From Streptomyces sp. NBC_00285 (GTDB lineage: Bacteria; Actinomycetota; Actinomycetes; Streptomycetales; Streptomycetaceae), in NCBI RefSeq assembly GCF_036174265.1, contig NZ_CP108055.1, positions 4,340,001 through 4,404,000 on the forward strand: a DNA stretch of 64,000 nucleotides. Reading direction: 5' to 3'. The first letter of the stretch is position 1. Each line of letters opens with the position of its first letter. A program made the position numbers and the translations under genes. This document shows, one piece after another, positions 1 through 8,131 of this stretch. Below the pieces are notes generated by a model. That model was not told the DNA's origin, did not search any database, and saw only the letters and a list, made by a program, of their open reading frames with translations.

Positions 1-591
1 CAGTGCGAGGCGCGTTACGGGCGGCACGCGTGTGTGCCGGTCGACGGGGTGGTGTACGCGCTGTTGCCGGCCGCCGGTGAGCACGCCGGGGGCCGGCACA
101 AGCGGCTGGCCGAGGACATCGTGGCGCGGGCCGGACAGTCGCTCAGGGTGCCGGTGCGGGCGGGGCTGGGCGAGGTGGTGGCGGGGCTCGGGGAGGCGGC
201 GATGTCACGGGCGGACGCCGACCTGGTGCTGCGGGTCCTGGGCCCGGCCCTGCCCGTGGCCACCATCGAGGAGGTCCGCCCACGCGTCACGCTGCTACGG
301 CTGACCGAAGTGCTCGGTGAGCGGCGGGAGTTGAGCGCGGGGGCGTGGCGGCGGGTACTGGCGTACGACGATGAGCACGGCACCGACCATGCGCGCACGC
401 TGGCCTGCTGGTTCGACGCGGGCTGCGACATGACGGGGGCGGCGAAACTGCTGGCCGTGCATCCGAACACATGCCGCTACCGGCTGAAGCAGGTGCGAGA
501 ACAGCTCGGAGTGAACCTGGACGATCCCGACGAGCGGTTGGTGCTGTGGCTCCAGTTGAGAACGCTGGCGGGGGTGGGTGGGACTGGGTGA
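1..591 (+). CDS. PucR-family transcriptional regulator, C-terminal part (5' end outside window)
   Basis: The reading frame is open from base 1, so the gene starts upstream and only about 196 residues are visible. The last 60 residues form a PucR-type C-terminal helix-turn-helix (HTH_30): a segment rich in Ala/Leu with the pattern TGAAKLLAVHPNTCRYRLKQ followed by a leucine-rich stretch. PucR regulators commonly control purine, amino-acid or other nitrogen catabolism by binding DNA through this domain; the effector domain here is mostly missing. It converges on the IclR gene downstream. A link to the molybdenum hydroxylase operon 12 kb away is conceivable because PucR proteins often regulate purine catabolism, but nothing in the sequence ties them together. 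Confidence 0.85.
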   Translation, partial: QCEARYGRHACVPVDGVVYALLPAAGEHAGGRHKRLAEDIVARAGQSLRVPVRAGLGEVVAGLGEAAMSRADADLVLRVLGPALPVATIEEVRPRVTLLRLTEVLGERRELSAGAWRRVLAYDDEHGTDHARTLACWFDAGCDMTGAAKLLAVHPNTCRYRLKQVREQLGVNLDDPDERLVLWLQLRTLAGVGGTG

Positions 592-643
592 GCTGGGCGG
601 AGGGTGCGAACAGTGAGCCGGGCGAAGCCCTGTTCAGCCCAGC
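592..643. terminator. Nested inverted repeat between convergent genes, likely bidirectional terminator
   Basis: GCTGGGC (592-598) pairs with GCCCAGC (637-643) and GAACAG (608-613) with CTGTTC (630-635), giving an imperfect stem directly between the PucR stop and the IclR stop. No T-tract is present, which is common in high-G+C genomes. Confidence 0.4.
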
Positions 644-655
644 CCAGCCCAGCGC

Positions 656-1297
656 TCAGCGCAACGCTTCGGCGACCTCCCGTGCCGCGTCCACCACCCG
701 CGGTCCCACCCGCTCCGGCACCGCGTCGGCGAGCATCACCACGCCGACGCTGCCCTCGACCCCGGTGACTCCCAGCAGCGGCGCGGCCGCCCCGCTCGCA
801 CCGGCCTCCAGCTCCCCGTGGGTCAGCATGTACCCCGGCTCGCCGAAGCCCTGCTGCCGGGCCGCGAGAATGGCCCGCCCCGCGGCCCCGCGGTCCAGGG
901 GATGCCGGAACCCTGCCCGGTACGCCACGTGGTAGTCCGTCCACGTGGGCTCCACGACGGCCACGGCCAGTGCCTCTGCGCCGTCCACCAACGTGAGGTG
1001 AGCCGTCGCCCCGATGTCCTCGGCGAGCGAGCGCAGCGCGGGCAACGCGGCCTCCCGTACCAGCGGATGCACCTGCCGCCCAAGCCGCAGCACCCCGAGT
1101 CCCACGCGGGCACGCCCGCCCAGATCACGCCGTACGAGTGCGTGCTGCTCCAGCGTGGCCAGCAACCGGTACACAACGGTCCGGTTCACGCCCAGTTTGT
1201 TGGAAAGCTCGGTGACGGTGAGCCCGTGGTCCGTATCGGCCAGGAGCTTGAGGACACGCAGTCCCCGGTCAAGCGTCTGAGAGGTCTCCGCGGTCAC
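656..1297 (-). CDS. IclR-family transcriptional regulator
   Basis: Encodes 213 residues. The N-terminal winged helix (about residues 8-60) reads LDRGLRVLKLLADTDHGLTV then a recognition-helix segment with NRTVVYRLLATLE, and the rest matches the IclR effector domain (GATAHLTLVDGAEALAV and a conserved FRHPLDRGAAGRAIL stretch). IclR proteins are usually repressors of catabolic or biosynthetic operons and bind small molecules through the C-terminal domain. The GTG start at 1297 is chosen because GGAGGAG lies 8 bases upstream and the family homology begins there; the much longer open frame upstream has no such support. At 213 residues it is a little shorter than the usual 240-260. No divergent target gene is adjacent, so its regulon cannot be inferred. 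Confidence 0.8.
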   Translation of the reverse strand: MTAETSQTLDRGLRVLKLLADTDHGLTVTELSNKLGVNRTVVYRLLATLEQHALVRRDLGGRARVGLGVLRLGRQVHPLVREAALPALRSLAEDIGATAHLTLVDGAEALAVAVVEPTWTDYHVAYRAGFRHPLDRGAAGRAILAARQQGFGEPGYMLTHGELEAGASGAAAPLLGVTGVEGSVGVVMLADAVPERVGPRVVDAAREVAEALR

Positions 1298-1655
1298 GAC
1301 GCCCACTCCTCCAAGTGGTGAGGTCGGCGGGCCCCCTCGCGACGGATGCGTCACCGAGTCCCGTCGGCGACGCGCTTCAGAGGCCGCCGATCGGCCGGCG
1401 GCCCGGTCTGTTTCCGGGCCGCGTCGCTTCACGGCTGCGCTCCGCGGCGGCGCTGCCACGGGGCGTGTGCGTAGCGGGACAGTAGCGAAGCGGGTTCGCT
1501 CAGCGGAAGCCTCCGTCCAGAATCCGGGCAGCAGCCGGTACGGACCGCTCCGTTTGCCCTGATACGTACAGGCGTGATCCGCTCCGACGGGGGCGCGGGG
1601 CACTGCGTGAGCGCCCCGGCCGACCCCCGCGTCCGACATGGGACAGGTGTCCCCG
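1298..1655. other. Intergenic stretch without a convincing gene
   Basis: 358 bp between the helicase end and the IclR start, both on the minus strand. Open frames here lack a ribosome-binding site and recognisable protein. A 9-bp perfect hairpin (GCGGCCCGG 1398-1406 / CCGGGCCGC 1414-1422) could end helicase transcription, although it sits about 235 bp past the stop. The part next to 1297 should carry the IclR promoter; I see no clear -10/-35. Confidence 0.5.
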
Positions 1656-3446
1656 TCACCGCATCCGCGTGGCCCACTCCTGCACCTTGGCGATGCGCTG
1701 CCGCAGCTGCCCGGCCGTGGCCTCGGCGCTCGGCGGACCGCCGCACACCCGGCGCAGCTCGGTGTGGATCACCCCGTGGGGCTTGCCGCTCTGGTGGGTG
1801 TACGCGCTGACCATGGTGTTGAGCTGCTTGCGCAGCTCCATCATCTCCTTGTGGGAGACGACGGGCCGCCGCTCGGCGGGCAGCTCAAGGAGGTCGGCCT
1901 CCGAGTCCGGCTTCTTGCGGCTGTGCGCGATCTGCCGCGCCTGCCGCTTCTGGAGGAGGAGCTGCACCTGGTCGGGTTCGAGCAGGCCCGGGATGCCGAG
2001 GTAGTCCTGCTCCTCGTCGCTCCCCGGGTGCGCCTGCATGCCGAACTCGGCGCCGTCGTAGAGAACGCGGTCGAAGACGGCGTCGGACTCCAGCGCCTCG
2101 AAGGCGAACTGCTCCTGCTCGCCGGTGTCCTCGTCCTCCTCCTTGTTCGCCTCCTCCATCTCCTTCTCGGACTCGGCGTAGGGGTCCTCCTCGCCCTCCT
2201 TCTTCGGCTTGTCGAGGGCGTGGTCGCGCTCGACCTCCATCTCGTTGGCGAAGGTGAGGAGGTCGGGGACGGTCGGGAGGAAGACGGAGGCGGTCTCGCC
2301 GCGCCGCCGGGACCGTACGAAACGGCCGACGGCCTGGGCGAAGAAGAGGGGCGTCGAGATGGTGGTGGCGTACACCCCGACCGCGAGCCTCGGGACGTCG
2401 ACGCCCTCGGACACCATGCGGACGGCGACCATCCACCGGTCGTTGCTCGCGCTGAAGGAGTCGATCCGCTTGGACGCGCCGGTGTCGTCGGAGAGGACGA
2501 GGGTGGCCTTCGACCCCGTGATGTCACGGATGAGCTTGGCGTAGGCCCGGGCCGATTCCTGGTCGGAGGCGATGACGAGGGCCCCGGCGTCCGGGATCCC
2601 CTTCCTGACCTCGGTGAGCCGCTGGTCGGCGGCCCGTAGCACGCTGGGCATCCACTCACCACGCGGATCCAGGGCCGTACGCCAGGCCTGACTGATCGCG
2701 TCCTTGGTCATGGGTTCGCCGAGCCGGGCCGCGATCTCGTCACCGGCCTTGGTCCGCCACCGCATCTGCCCGCTGTAGGACAGGAAGATGACGGGCCGCA
2801 CGACGTGGTCGGCGAGCGCGTTGCCGTAGCCGTAGGTGTAGTCGGCGGACGACCGTCGGATCCCGTCGTTGCCCTCCTCGTACGTCACGAAGGGGATGGG
2901 GTTGGTGTCGGACCGGAACGGCGTACCGGTGAGCGCGAGCCGTCGCGTGGCCGGCTCGAAGGCTTCGAGGCAGGCCTCGCCCCACGACTTGCTGTCACCG
3001 GCGTGATGGATCTCGTCGAGGATGACGAACGTCTTGCGCTGCTCGACGCGATTGCGGTGCAGCATGGGCCGTACGCCCACACCCGCGTAGGTGACGGCGA
3101 CCCCGTGGTAGTCCTTGCCGGTCGGCCCCGCGCTGTACTCGGGATCCAGCTTGATCCCTATCCGCGCGGCCGCCTCGGCCCACTGCTTCTTCAGGTGCTC
3201 GGTCGGCGCGACGACGGTCACCTGCTGCACGATGTGGTGGTGCAGCAGCCAGGAGGCGAGGGTGAGGGCGAAGGTCGTCTTGCCCGCGCCGGGGGTCGCG
3301 ACGGCCAGGAAGTCACGCGGCTGCTCCTGGACGTATCTCTCCATCGCCCCTTGCTGCCAGGCCCGCAGCTTGTTCGCTGTGCCCCAGGGGGCGCGGCCCG
3401 GGAAGGCGGGAGAAAGGTGGTGGGAGGAGGCGGCGGTGGTAGTCAC
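1656..3446 (-). CDS. DEAD/DEAH-box superfamily 2 helicase
   Basis: 596 residues. Superfamily 2 ATPase motifs appear in order: Walker A ATPGAGKTTFAL (about residue 49), motif II ILDEIHHAGD (DEIH, about residue 145), motif III LTGTPFRSD (about 174), and the C-terminal helicase half with a VSEGVDVPRLAVGVY segment (motif V) and QAVGRFVRSRRRGE (motif VI with the arginine finger). The C-terminal 150 residues are acidic and charged (runs of E/D and K), then a conserved Streptomyces tail. This architecture is a widespread actinobacterial helicase acting on DNA or RNA in the cytoplasm; substrate not established. The GTG at 3446 has GGAG upstream. It follows the MFS/microprotein genes on the same strand with a 159-bp gap, so it probably has its own promoter. 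Confidence 0.85.
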   Translation of the reverse strand: MTTTAASSHHLSPAFPGRAPWGTANKLRAWQQGAMERYVQEQPRDFLAVATPGAGKTTFALTLASWLLHHHIVQQVTVVAPTEHLKKQWAEAAARIGIKLDPEYSAGPTGKDYHGVAVTYAGVGVRPMLHRNRVEQRKTFVILDEIHHAGDSKSWGEACLEAFEPATRRLALTGTPFRSDTNPIPFVTYEEGNDGIRRSSADYTYGYGNALADHVVRPVIFLSYSGQMRWRTKAGDEIAARLGEPMTKDAISQAWRTALDPRGEWMPSVLRAADQRLTEVRKGIPDAGALVIASDQESARAYAKLIRDITGSKATLVLSDDTGASKRIDSFSASNDRWMVAVRMVSEGVDVPRLAVGVYATTISTPLFFAQAVGRFVRSRRRGETASVFLPTVPDLLTFANEMEVERDHALDKPKKEGEEDPYAESEKEMEEANKEEDEDTGEQEQFAFEALESDAVFDRVLYDGAEFGMQAHPGSDEEQDYLGIPGLLEPDQVQLLLQKRQARQIAHSRKKPDSEADLLELPAERRPVVSHKEMMELRKQLNTMVSAYTHQSGKPHGVIHTELRRVCGGPPSAEATAGQLRQRIAKVQEWATRMR

Positions 3447-3605
3447 GGTCTCCGTCGGGGGTCGAGCGGCTCGGCTGCGTTCTGGGCTGTTTCTCGGTTG
3501 CTGTTTCTCGGGCTGTGTATGACGACCGGGTCACCTTACCGGCGGCCCGGCGCTGTCACCGTCCGGACGGGGCCGGGTCGGTCCTGGGTGGGACCGAGGT
3601 CACAG

Positions 3606-3731
3606 TCATCGCGCGAAGCGCGGCAGGTGGGCTGCGATCTTGGGTACGTCCAGGCGGCCCTGGCAGACGTCCAACACGAACCGCTCGGCCTCGTCGACAT
3701 CGAAGTCCGCGTCCAGCGGGTGGCCGTTCAC
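3606..3731 (-). CDS. Putative 41-residue protein translationally coupled to the MFS transporter
   Basis: The frame starts with GTG at 3731, which overlaps the MFS stop codon in a GTGA arrangement, and runs 41 codons to TGA. The peptide is acidic in its first half (DADFDVDEAERFVLDVC) and ends basic (AAHLPRFAR). It has no membrane segment or signal peptide. The overlap of start and stop argues for real translation by reinitiation. I do not recognise the family. An alternative is that it is only non-coding sequence downstream of the MFS gene. Confidence 0.5.
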   Translation of the reverse strand: MNGHPLDADFDVDEAERFVLDVCQGRLDVPKIAAHLPRFAR

Positions 3732-5206
3732 TTGGTACCACTCGGTGGCATCGCGCTTTTGGCGTGGAGCCGGGTCGTCACCCACGCCCCCACCAACGCC
3801 ACCCCCGCCATCGGCAGGAACACCACGGCGAAGGCCACCGGATGCTGCGAGCCGGACGCCTCGCTCACCGTATGACTCACCGAGCCCCCGCCCAGCGCAG
3901 CGAAGGCCGCTCCGCCCGCCGCCAGCAGAACGGCGTTGGAGAGGCCGTCGGAGATCTGGAGGGCGGCGGAGTTGGTGCCGGCCTCCTCGGGGGCGGAGAG
4001 ATGCAGCAGAAGCACGCTCGTGGAGGAGATCACCAGCCCCATCCCGAAGCAGCCGAACCCCCAGGCGACGGCGACGGTCCAGACGGGCACGGAGTGGATC
4101 AGCACACTCGGCGCGGCGGCGATCGCGGCGGCGACCAGCACCATCCCCACGGTCATCAGCCGTCCCCGGTACGGCTCCACCCGCGGCCGCGACTGCACCC
4201 ACGACCCCAGCGCCCACGTACCGCCGCCCGCCGCGAGCGAGAACCCGGCGAGCGTCGGCGACAGCCCCCGCTGGGTGACCAGCATCAGCGGCACGAAGGA
4301 CTCGGCGGCGACGAAGGACCCCGCGGCGACCCCGCGCAGCAGCACGACGGAGGGCAGCCCGCGCGCCGCCCGGTACGTACCGCGCGGCAGCAGCCCGAGC
4401 ACGGCCGGCACGAGCAGCGCGGCGCCCGCGAGGCCGGGGAGCAGGGAGAGGGGACGCAGGCCCTGGGCGGCGTACTGGAGGAGCCCCGCGCCGAGGGAGA
4501 TCCCGAGGGCGAGCCGGATGCGGCGACGGTCGAAGGAGGCCTTCCCGTGGGCGCTGTCGACCGGCCCTCCCGCGAGCCGCCGTATCTGCGGCAGCGCGAG
4601 CGCCAGCGGAAAGACCACGAGCACCGGGATCCCCACGAACACCCACCGCCATCCGAGATGTTCGGTCACCGCCCCGGCAGCGAGCGGCCCCACGATGGAC
4701 GGCACGACCCACCCGGCGGCGAACGCAGCCATGATCGCGGGCCGCAGCCGCTCGGGGTACGCCCGCCCGACCACGACATACAGGGCGACGATGACCAGCC
4801 CGCCCCCGAGCCCCTGCACGGCCCGCCCCAGGATGAACAGCCACATGGTGGTGGCGGTCCCGGACACCAGCAACCCGGCGGCGAACGCGCCGATCCCGGC
4901 CGTCAATGCCCCGAGCGGCCCCCGCCGGTCCGACCACTGCCCGGACAGCACCATCCCGAACAGGCTGGTCGTGAAGTACCCGGAGAACGCGAACGCGTAG
5001 AGCGCGACCCCGTCCAACTCCCGCGCGGCCACGGGCATCGCGGTCCCGACAGCGGTCGCCTCGAACGCGATCAGCACCACGACGGAGACGATCCCGACAC
5101 TGAGCGCCCGGTGGGACCGCCCCAGCACCCCCTCCCCTGCCCCATCGACGAACGGGCCCACAGGGTCATCAGTGACACCGACGTCACGCGGTTCGAGAGC
5201 TGCCAT
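3728..5206 (-). CDS. MFS transporter, DHA2-like drug/metabolite exporter
   Basis: 492 residues with about 14 hydrophobic segments. Motif A-like SGQWSDRRGPLGAL lies after the second segment (about residue 88), and a motif-C-like AGWVVPSIVGPLAAG lies in the fifth segment. Members of this group export drugs or metabolites by proton antiport at the cytoplasmic membrane; the substrate cannot be read from sequence. ATG at 5206. Its stop overlaps the start of the 41-residue ORF. The 303 bp upstream carry a promoter region and a duplicated segment (see repeat). Confidence 0.8.
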   Translation of the reverse strand: MAALEPRDVGVTDDPVGPFVDGAGEGVLGRSHRALSVGIVSVVVLIAFEATAVGTAMPVAARELDGVALYAFAFSGYFTTSLFGMVLSGQWSDRRGPLGALTAGIGAFAAGLLVSGTATTMWLFILGRAVQGLGGGLVIVALYVVVGRAYPERLRPAIMAAFAAGWVVPSIVGPLAAGAVTEHLGWRWVFVGIPVLVVFPLALALPQIRRLAGGPVDSAHGKASFDRRRIRLALGISLGAGLLQYAAQGLRPLSLLPGLAGAALLVPAVLGLLPRGTYRAARGLPSVVLLRGVAAGSFVAAESFVPLMLVTQRGLSPTLAGFSLAAGGGTWALGSWVQSRPRVEPYRGRLMTVGMVLVAAAIAAAPSVLIHSVPVWTVAVAWGFGCFGMGLVISSTSVLLLHLSAPEEAGTNSAALQISDGLSNAVLLAAGGAAFAALGGGSVSHTVSEASGSQHPVAFAVVFLPMAGVALVGAWVTTRLHAKSAMPPSGTK

Positions 5207-5300
5207 GCCCGCCAGAGTAAGTCCCGCAACTCCCTTTGACCCCTGTCAAGAGACCGCCTCCCCCTAGGACCTTGGACGTACGACCACCCCCGCACGGACC

Positions 5301-5437
5301 CGCTTCACGAACGCCGTACGACAGTCCCAGTGCAGCCCCGGTGATCACCTCGGCGTCCTCCTCACAAGCACCCCCCGCCCCGCCCGCGCTTCATGAACGG
5401 CGTATGGCAGTCCCGTTGCAGCCCCCGCGATCCCCTT
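5301..5437. repeat. Imperfect about 50-bp direct repeat (two copies) in the MFS/tRNA intergenic region
   Basis: Copy 1 (5301-5352) and copy 2 (5387-5437) both begin CGCTTCA(C/T)GAACG(C/G)CGTA and continue with matching CAGTCCC and TGCAGCCCC blocks. They lie in the 303-bp gap between the MFS start and tRNA-Cys, which otherwise holds no gene. On the minus strand the two copies translate in one frame to similar peptides (ITGAALGLSYGVREA and IAGAATGLPYAVHEA), so they may be remnants of a duplicated coding segment. Confidence 0.55.
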
Positions 5438-5509
5438 GAGCCCACCCCGCTCCCCGCCGTACGTTCATTTCACCGACCTCGGCAGGAGCACCCCACTCCA
5501 CACCGACCC

Positions 5510-5581
5510 GGCCGTGTGCCCGAGTGGTTCAGGGACTCGCCTGCAAAGCGAGTTACGCGGGTTCGATTCCCGCCACGGCCT
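5510..5581 (+). tRNA. tRNA-Cys (GCA)
   Basis: A 72-nt cloverleaf: acceptor GGCCGTG (5510-5516) pairs with CACGGCC (5574-5580); anticodon stem ACTCGC/GCGAGT encloses loop CTGCAAA with anticodon GCA; the T-arm contains GGTTCGATTCC. The discriminator base is T (5581), the hallmark identity base of cysteine tRNA. CCA is not encoded. No integrase or duplicated 3' end is seen next to it. Confidence 0.95.
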
Positions 5582-5606
5582 CAGCTGTCCGACCATGCAG
5601 GGCGAA

Positions 5607-5637
5607 AGGGGCGGCACCCTCGAAGGTGCCGCCCCTT
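5607..5637 (+). terminator. Strong hairpin terminator after tRNA-Cys
   Basis: An 11-bp perfect stem GGGGCGGCACC (5608-5618) / GGTGCCGCCCC (5625-5635) with a 6-nt loop, 26 bp past the tRNA and followed by TT. Confidence 0.8.
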
Positions 5638-5697
5638 CGCCGGTGCGGGGCCTACGCTTGCGGGCCGTAGCCGCCGTGTGGGTAGAGGAGCCAGGAC

Positions 5698-6243
5698 GTG
5701 TGTGAGACCGCATCGGAGCAGCCCTTCCCCGAAGCCTGTCGGGCTGATCAGGCGCCCGCTCCCCATTCGCTGCTCGGGCCTGTGCTCGGGTTTCTGGGGT
5801 CGTGGCGGGGGCGGGGCCAGGGCGGGTATCCGACGCTCGACGACGACTTCGCGTACGCGCAGGAAGTCACCTTCAGCCATGACGGGCGCCCCTTCCTCCG
5901 GTACGAGGCCCGGGCCTGGCTGCTCGACGGCGACGGGGTGCCGTTGCGGCCGGCGGCGCGGGAGAGCGGCTGGTGGCGGCTTCAGCCGGACGGGCGAGTA
6001 GAGGCGCTGATCACCCAGCCCACCGGCATCACTGAGATCCTCGTCGGCCATGCCGCGGACGGCGCGGTCGATCTCTCCACGCACATCGTCGCTCTCACCC
6101 CCACCGCCAAGGACGTGACCGCCACCCGGCGGCGCTACAACCTGTCCGGCGGGGACACCCTCACCTTCGTCCACGACCTCGCCGCGGTCGGCCGGCCGTT
6201 GCAGCACCACCTCTCGGCGACCCTGCGGCGCGAAGACGACTAG
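5698..6243 (+). CDS. Nitrobindin-like (FABP/THAP4-type) heme-binding beta-barrel protein
   Basis: 181 residues. The family signature [13 protein letters not shown], a GxWxGxG type motif, is at about residues 34-46, followed by beta-barrel strands, [11 protein letters not shown], and a C-terminal HHLSATL segment holding the candidate proximal histidine. Bacterial nitrobindins bind ferric heme and isomerise peroxynitrite to nitrate in the cytoplasm. Length fits the 160-190 typical of the family. GTG at 5698 has GAGGAG upstream. It converges with the SUKH-4 gene and the two stop codons overlap by 4 bp. Confidence 0.85.
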   Translation: MCETASEQPFPEACRADQAPAPHSLLGPVLGFLGSWRGRGQGGYPTLDDDFAYAQEVTFSHDGRPFLRYEARAWLLDGDGVPLRPAARESGWWRLQPDGRVEALITQPTGITEILVGHAADGAVDLSTHIVALTPTAKDVTATRRRYNLSGGDTLTFVHDLAAVGRPLQHHLSATLRREDD

Positions 6244-7397
6244 AGCACCCCGCCCGCCTCGTCCTGGAACAGCTCCGTCCAGTAGTGCCAGTCCGCGTCC
6301 GTCGTCGTGCCCGTGGGGTCGATGGTGGAGAGGGCCCGGATCATCGTCTTGGCGACCTGGACGTACAGGGAGTTCGTCAGCTCGTGGGAGAGCGACTCGT
6401 CTATCTGGCGCTCCCGGTGCAGGAGCCAGAGGGTGAAGGCGAGGGTGGAGATGTCGGTGTTGAGGGGGTGCAGGATCGCTTCCCGCTCGCTCCAGTTCAG
6501 GACCGCGCCGGTCTCGCCGTCGACCACCAAGGTGTTGTCCTCGATCAGATGGCCCAGGACGATCAGGTGGTCGGCCCGGGGCGGGAGGGCGACCAGCCGG
6601 TCGGCCTGGTGCTCCGCGAGGGTCGGAAGCGGGGCGTCCGGGTCGGTGTGGAAGAGGACGCCGTCCTCCGGCAGGCCCGTCTCCGCGAGGAAACGGCGGG
6701 TCGGGGCATGGGTGAGCGTGGACGGGAAGTCGATGTCCTCGAAGCGGGCGACCCGGTTGCGGCCGAACTCCTGGTCCAGCAGGCGCGGCGGCAGGTCAAG
6801 GGCCAGGCCGGACGCCGTGCCCGGGCCCGCCACCAGGGCGAGGGGGCGGATCAGGGCCGCGATCTTCCAGAACGTCGGCACCGCACCGCCCGTGCCCTCC
6901 TCGAACACCGTCAGCAGTTGACGGGTCGCCTCCTCCACCGCCGTGGGACCGAAGCGGCCGGCGTACGCGGCGAACTGGCCTCGCACCTCTGTCAGTTCGT
7001 CCGTCGCCGTCGCGAAGCGGACCAGCGTGGGGAGCGACGGGGCCAGCGGGGTGCGGTCCATCAGGTCGGGGCGGGCGTGGAAGAAGGCCGTCGTCGAGAC
7101 CTCGCCCGTGACTCCGTCGAGCAGGACCGACTCCGTTTCCATGCCGTGCAGGTCCGTCAGTCCGCCTATCACCAGTTGGTCGCGCAGCCCGTCGCTGAGC
7201 CGGCCCGCCGGGTCGGCCGTCGCGTCGGCCACCGTGCGCAGGCCGTCGCGGCGCAGTTCCTCGAAGGTGAACAGGTCGCTGTCACCGGGCAGTCCGGGGC
7301 CGCTGAGCCAGCGGCGGGTGGACACGTGAGTGATGTACGGGCGCAGTTCGTCCTCGGTCAGTCTGATCGCCGCTACGGCGGCATCGGTCGTGCTCAT
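6240..7397 (-). CDS. SUKH-4 superfamily protein with two SUKH-like halves
   Basis: 385 residues from ATG 7397 (GGGGGAG upstream; the open frame extends further but without support). The C-terminal half (about residues 230-355) looks like SUKH-4: [36 protein letters not shown] and a [13 protein letters not shown] helix. The N-terminal half (about 18-150) repeats the plan: [34 protein letters not shown] and [19 protein letters not shown] proteins often act as immunity factors against nuclease or deaminase toxins, but also occur as orphans in Streptomyces. No toxin gene is adjacent, so immunity is only possible, not shown. Confidence 0.75.
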   Translation of the reverse strand: MSTTDAAVAAIRLTEDELRPYITHVSTRRWLSGPGLPGDSDLFTFEELRRDGLRTVADATADPAGRLSDGLRDQLVIGGLTDLHGMETESVLLDGVTGEVSTTAFFHARPDLMDRTPLAPSLPTLVRFATATDELTEVRGQFAAYAGRFGPTAVEEATRQLLTVFEEGTGGAVPTFWKIAALIRPLALVAGPGTASGLALDLPPRLLDQEFGRNRVARFEDIDFPSTLTHAPTRRFLAETGLPEDGVLFHTDPDAPLPTLAEHQADRLVALPPRADHLIVLGHLIEDNTLVVDGETGAVLNWSEREAILHPLNTDISTLAFTLWLLHRERQIDESLSHELTNSLYVQVAKTMIRALSTIDPTGTTTDADWHYWTELFQDEAGGVL

Positions 7398-7554
7398 GGC
7401 TCCCCCGTGTGTTTCCTTGCGCAGTCCCCTGGGCACGTCTCTCACGGTCCCCTGGCAGGGCACGGCACGGCGAACCAGGTTGGCCGGCGCTCATCCCCCA
7501 CTGCTCGAAACACTACGCGCCGCCACTGACAACGCCCCCCGTATCAGGGAGACG

Positions 7555-8088
7555 TCAGAGCACCCTCGCGCGTTCCCGTCCCGCGAGAATCGCCTCCACC
7601 GTCTGCGCCGGGGTCAGTTCGGAGGTGTCCAGCCACAGGCCGATCCGTGGCGTCGACGCCCGCAGCGCCGCGTCCAGCGCGGGGACCGTCCAAGCCGCGT
7701 CGTCGTAGCCCGACTTGGTCCGGCCCGCCTCCCGGGCGGCCACCGTCCCGGCGTCCGGCGCGAGGACCACGACGTACAGGGGGCGGGTCCGGACCAGCGC
7801 CACATACGCCGTCAGGTCCTCGCCGAGCACGACGTCCTGGACGACCGCCGTGAAACCGGCCTCCGCGTACGCTTCCGCGGTCGCCGCCGACAGCCGGTAC
7901 CGCAGGCGCAGTTGGGCGTCGGCCTCACCGGACGCCCCGGGTACGTAGTCCTCGCGCCCCGACACGATCATCCGCCGGAACACGTCCCCGCGGACATGCG
8001 CGGCCCGCGGAAGCCGCTCCGCCAGCGCCTGCGCGACCGTCGACTTGCCGGCCGCCATCACGCCGGTGACCAGGACGACGCCGTTCAC
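7555..8088 (-). CDS. Small P-loop kinase/AAA-type ATPase
   Basis: 177 residues. Walker A GVMAAGKSTVAQ (about residues 9-20) is followed by a HVRGDVFRRM acceptor-side segment, a basic EAGRTKSGYDD lid and a GLWLDTSELTPAQTVEAIL tail, as in gluconate-kinase or chloramphenicol-phosphotransferase-like P-loop kinases. The substrate is unknown. It lies 43 bp downstream of the molybdenum hydroxylase large subunit on the same strand and may be the last gene of that operon. It resembles the small ATPases often annotated simply as AAA family. Confidence 0.7.
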   Translation of the reverse strand: MNGVVLVTGVMAAGKSTVAQALAERLPRAAHVRGDVFRRMIVSGREDYVPGASGEADAQLRLRYRLSAATAEAYAEAGFTAVVQDVVLGEDLTAYVALVRTRPLYVVVLAPDAGTVAAREAGRTKSGYDDAAWTVPALDAALRASTPRIGLWLDTSELTPAQTVEAILAGRERARVL

Positions 8089-8131
8089 GCGGAGGAGACG
8101 CCGCCCACCACGGGCTCCTGAACGGGAAGGC

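Noticed and set aside
5207..5700. Integrated element at tRNA-Cys
   Set aside because: No integrase, no second copy of the tRNA 3' end and no composition change.
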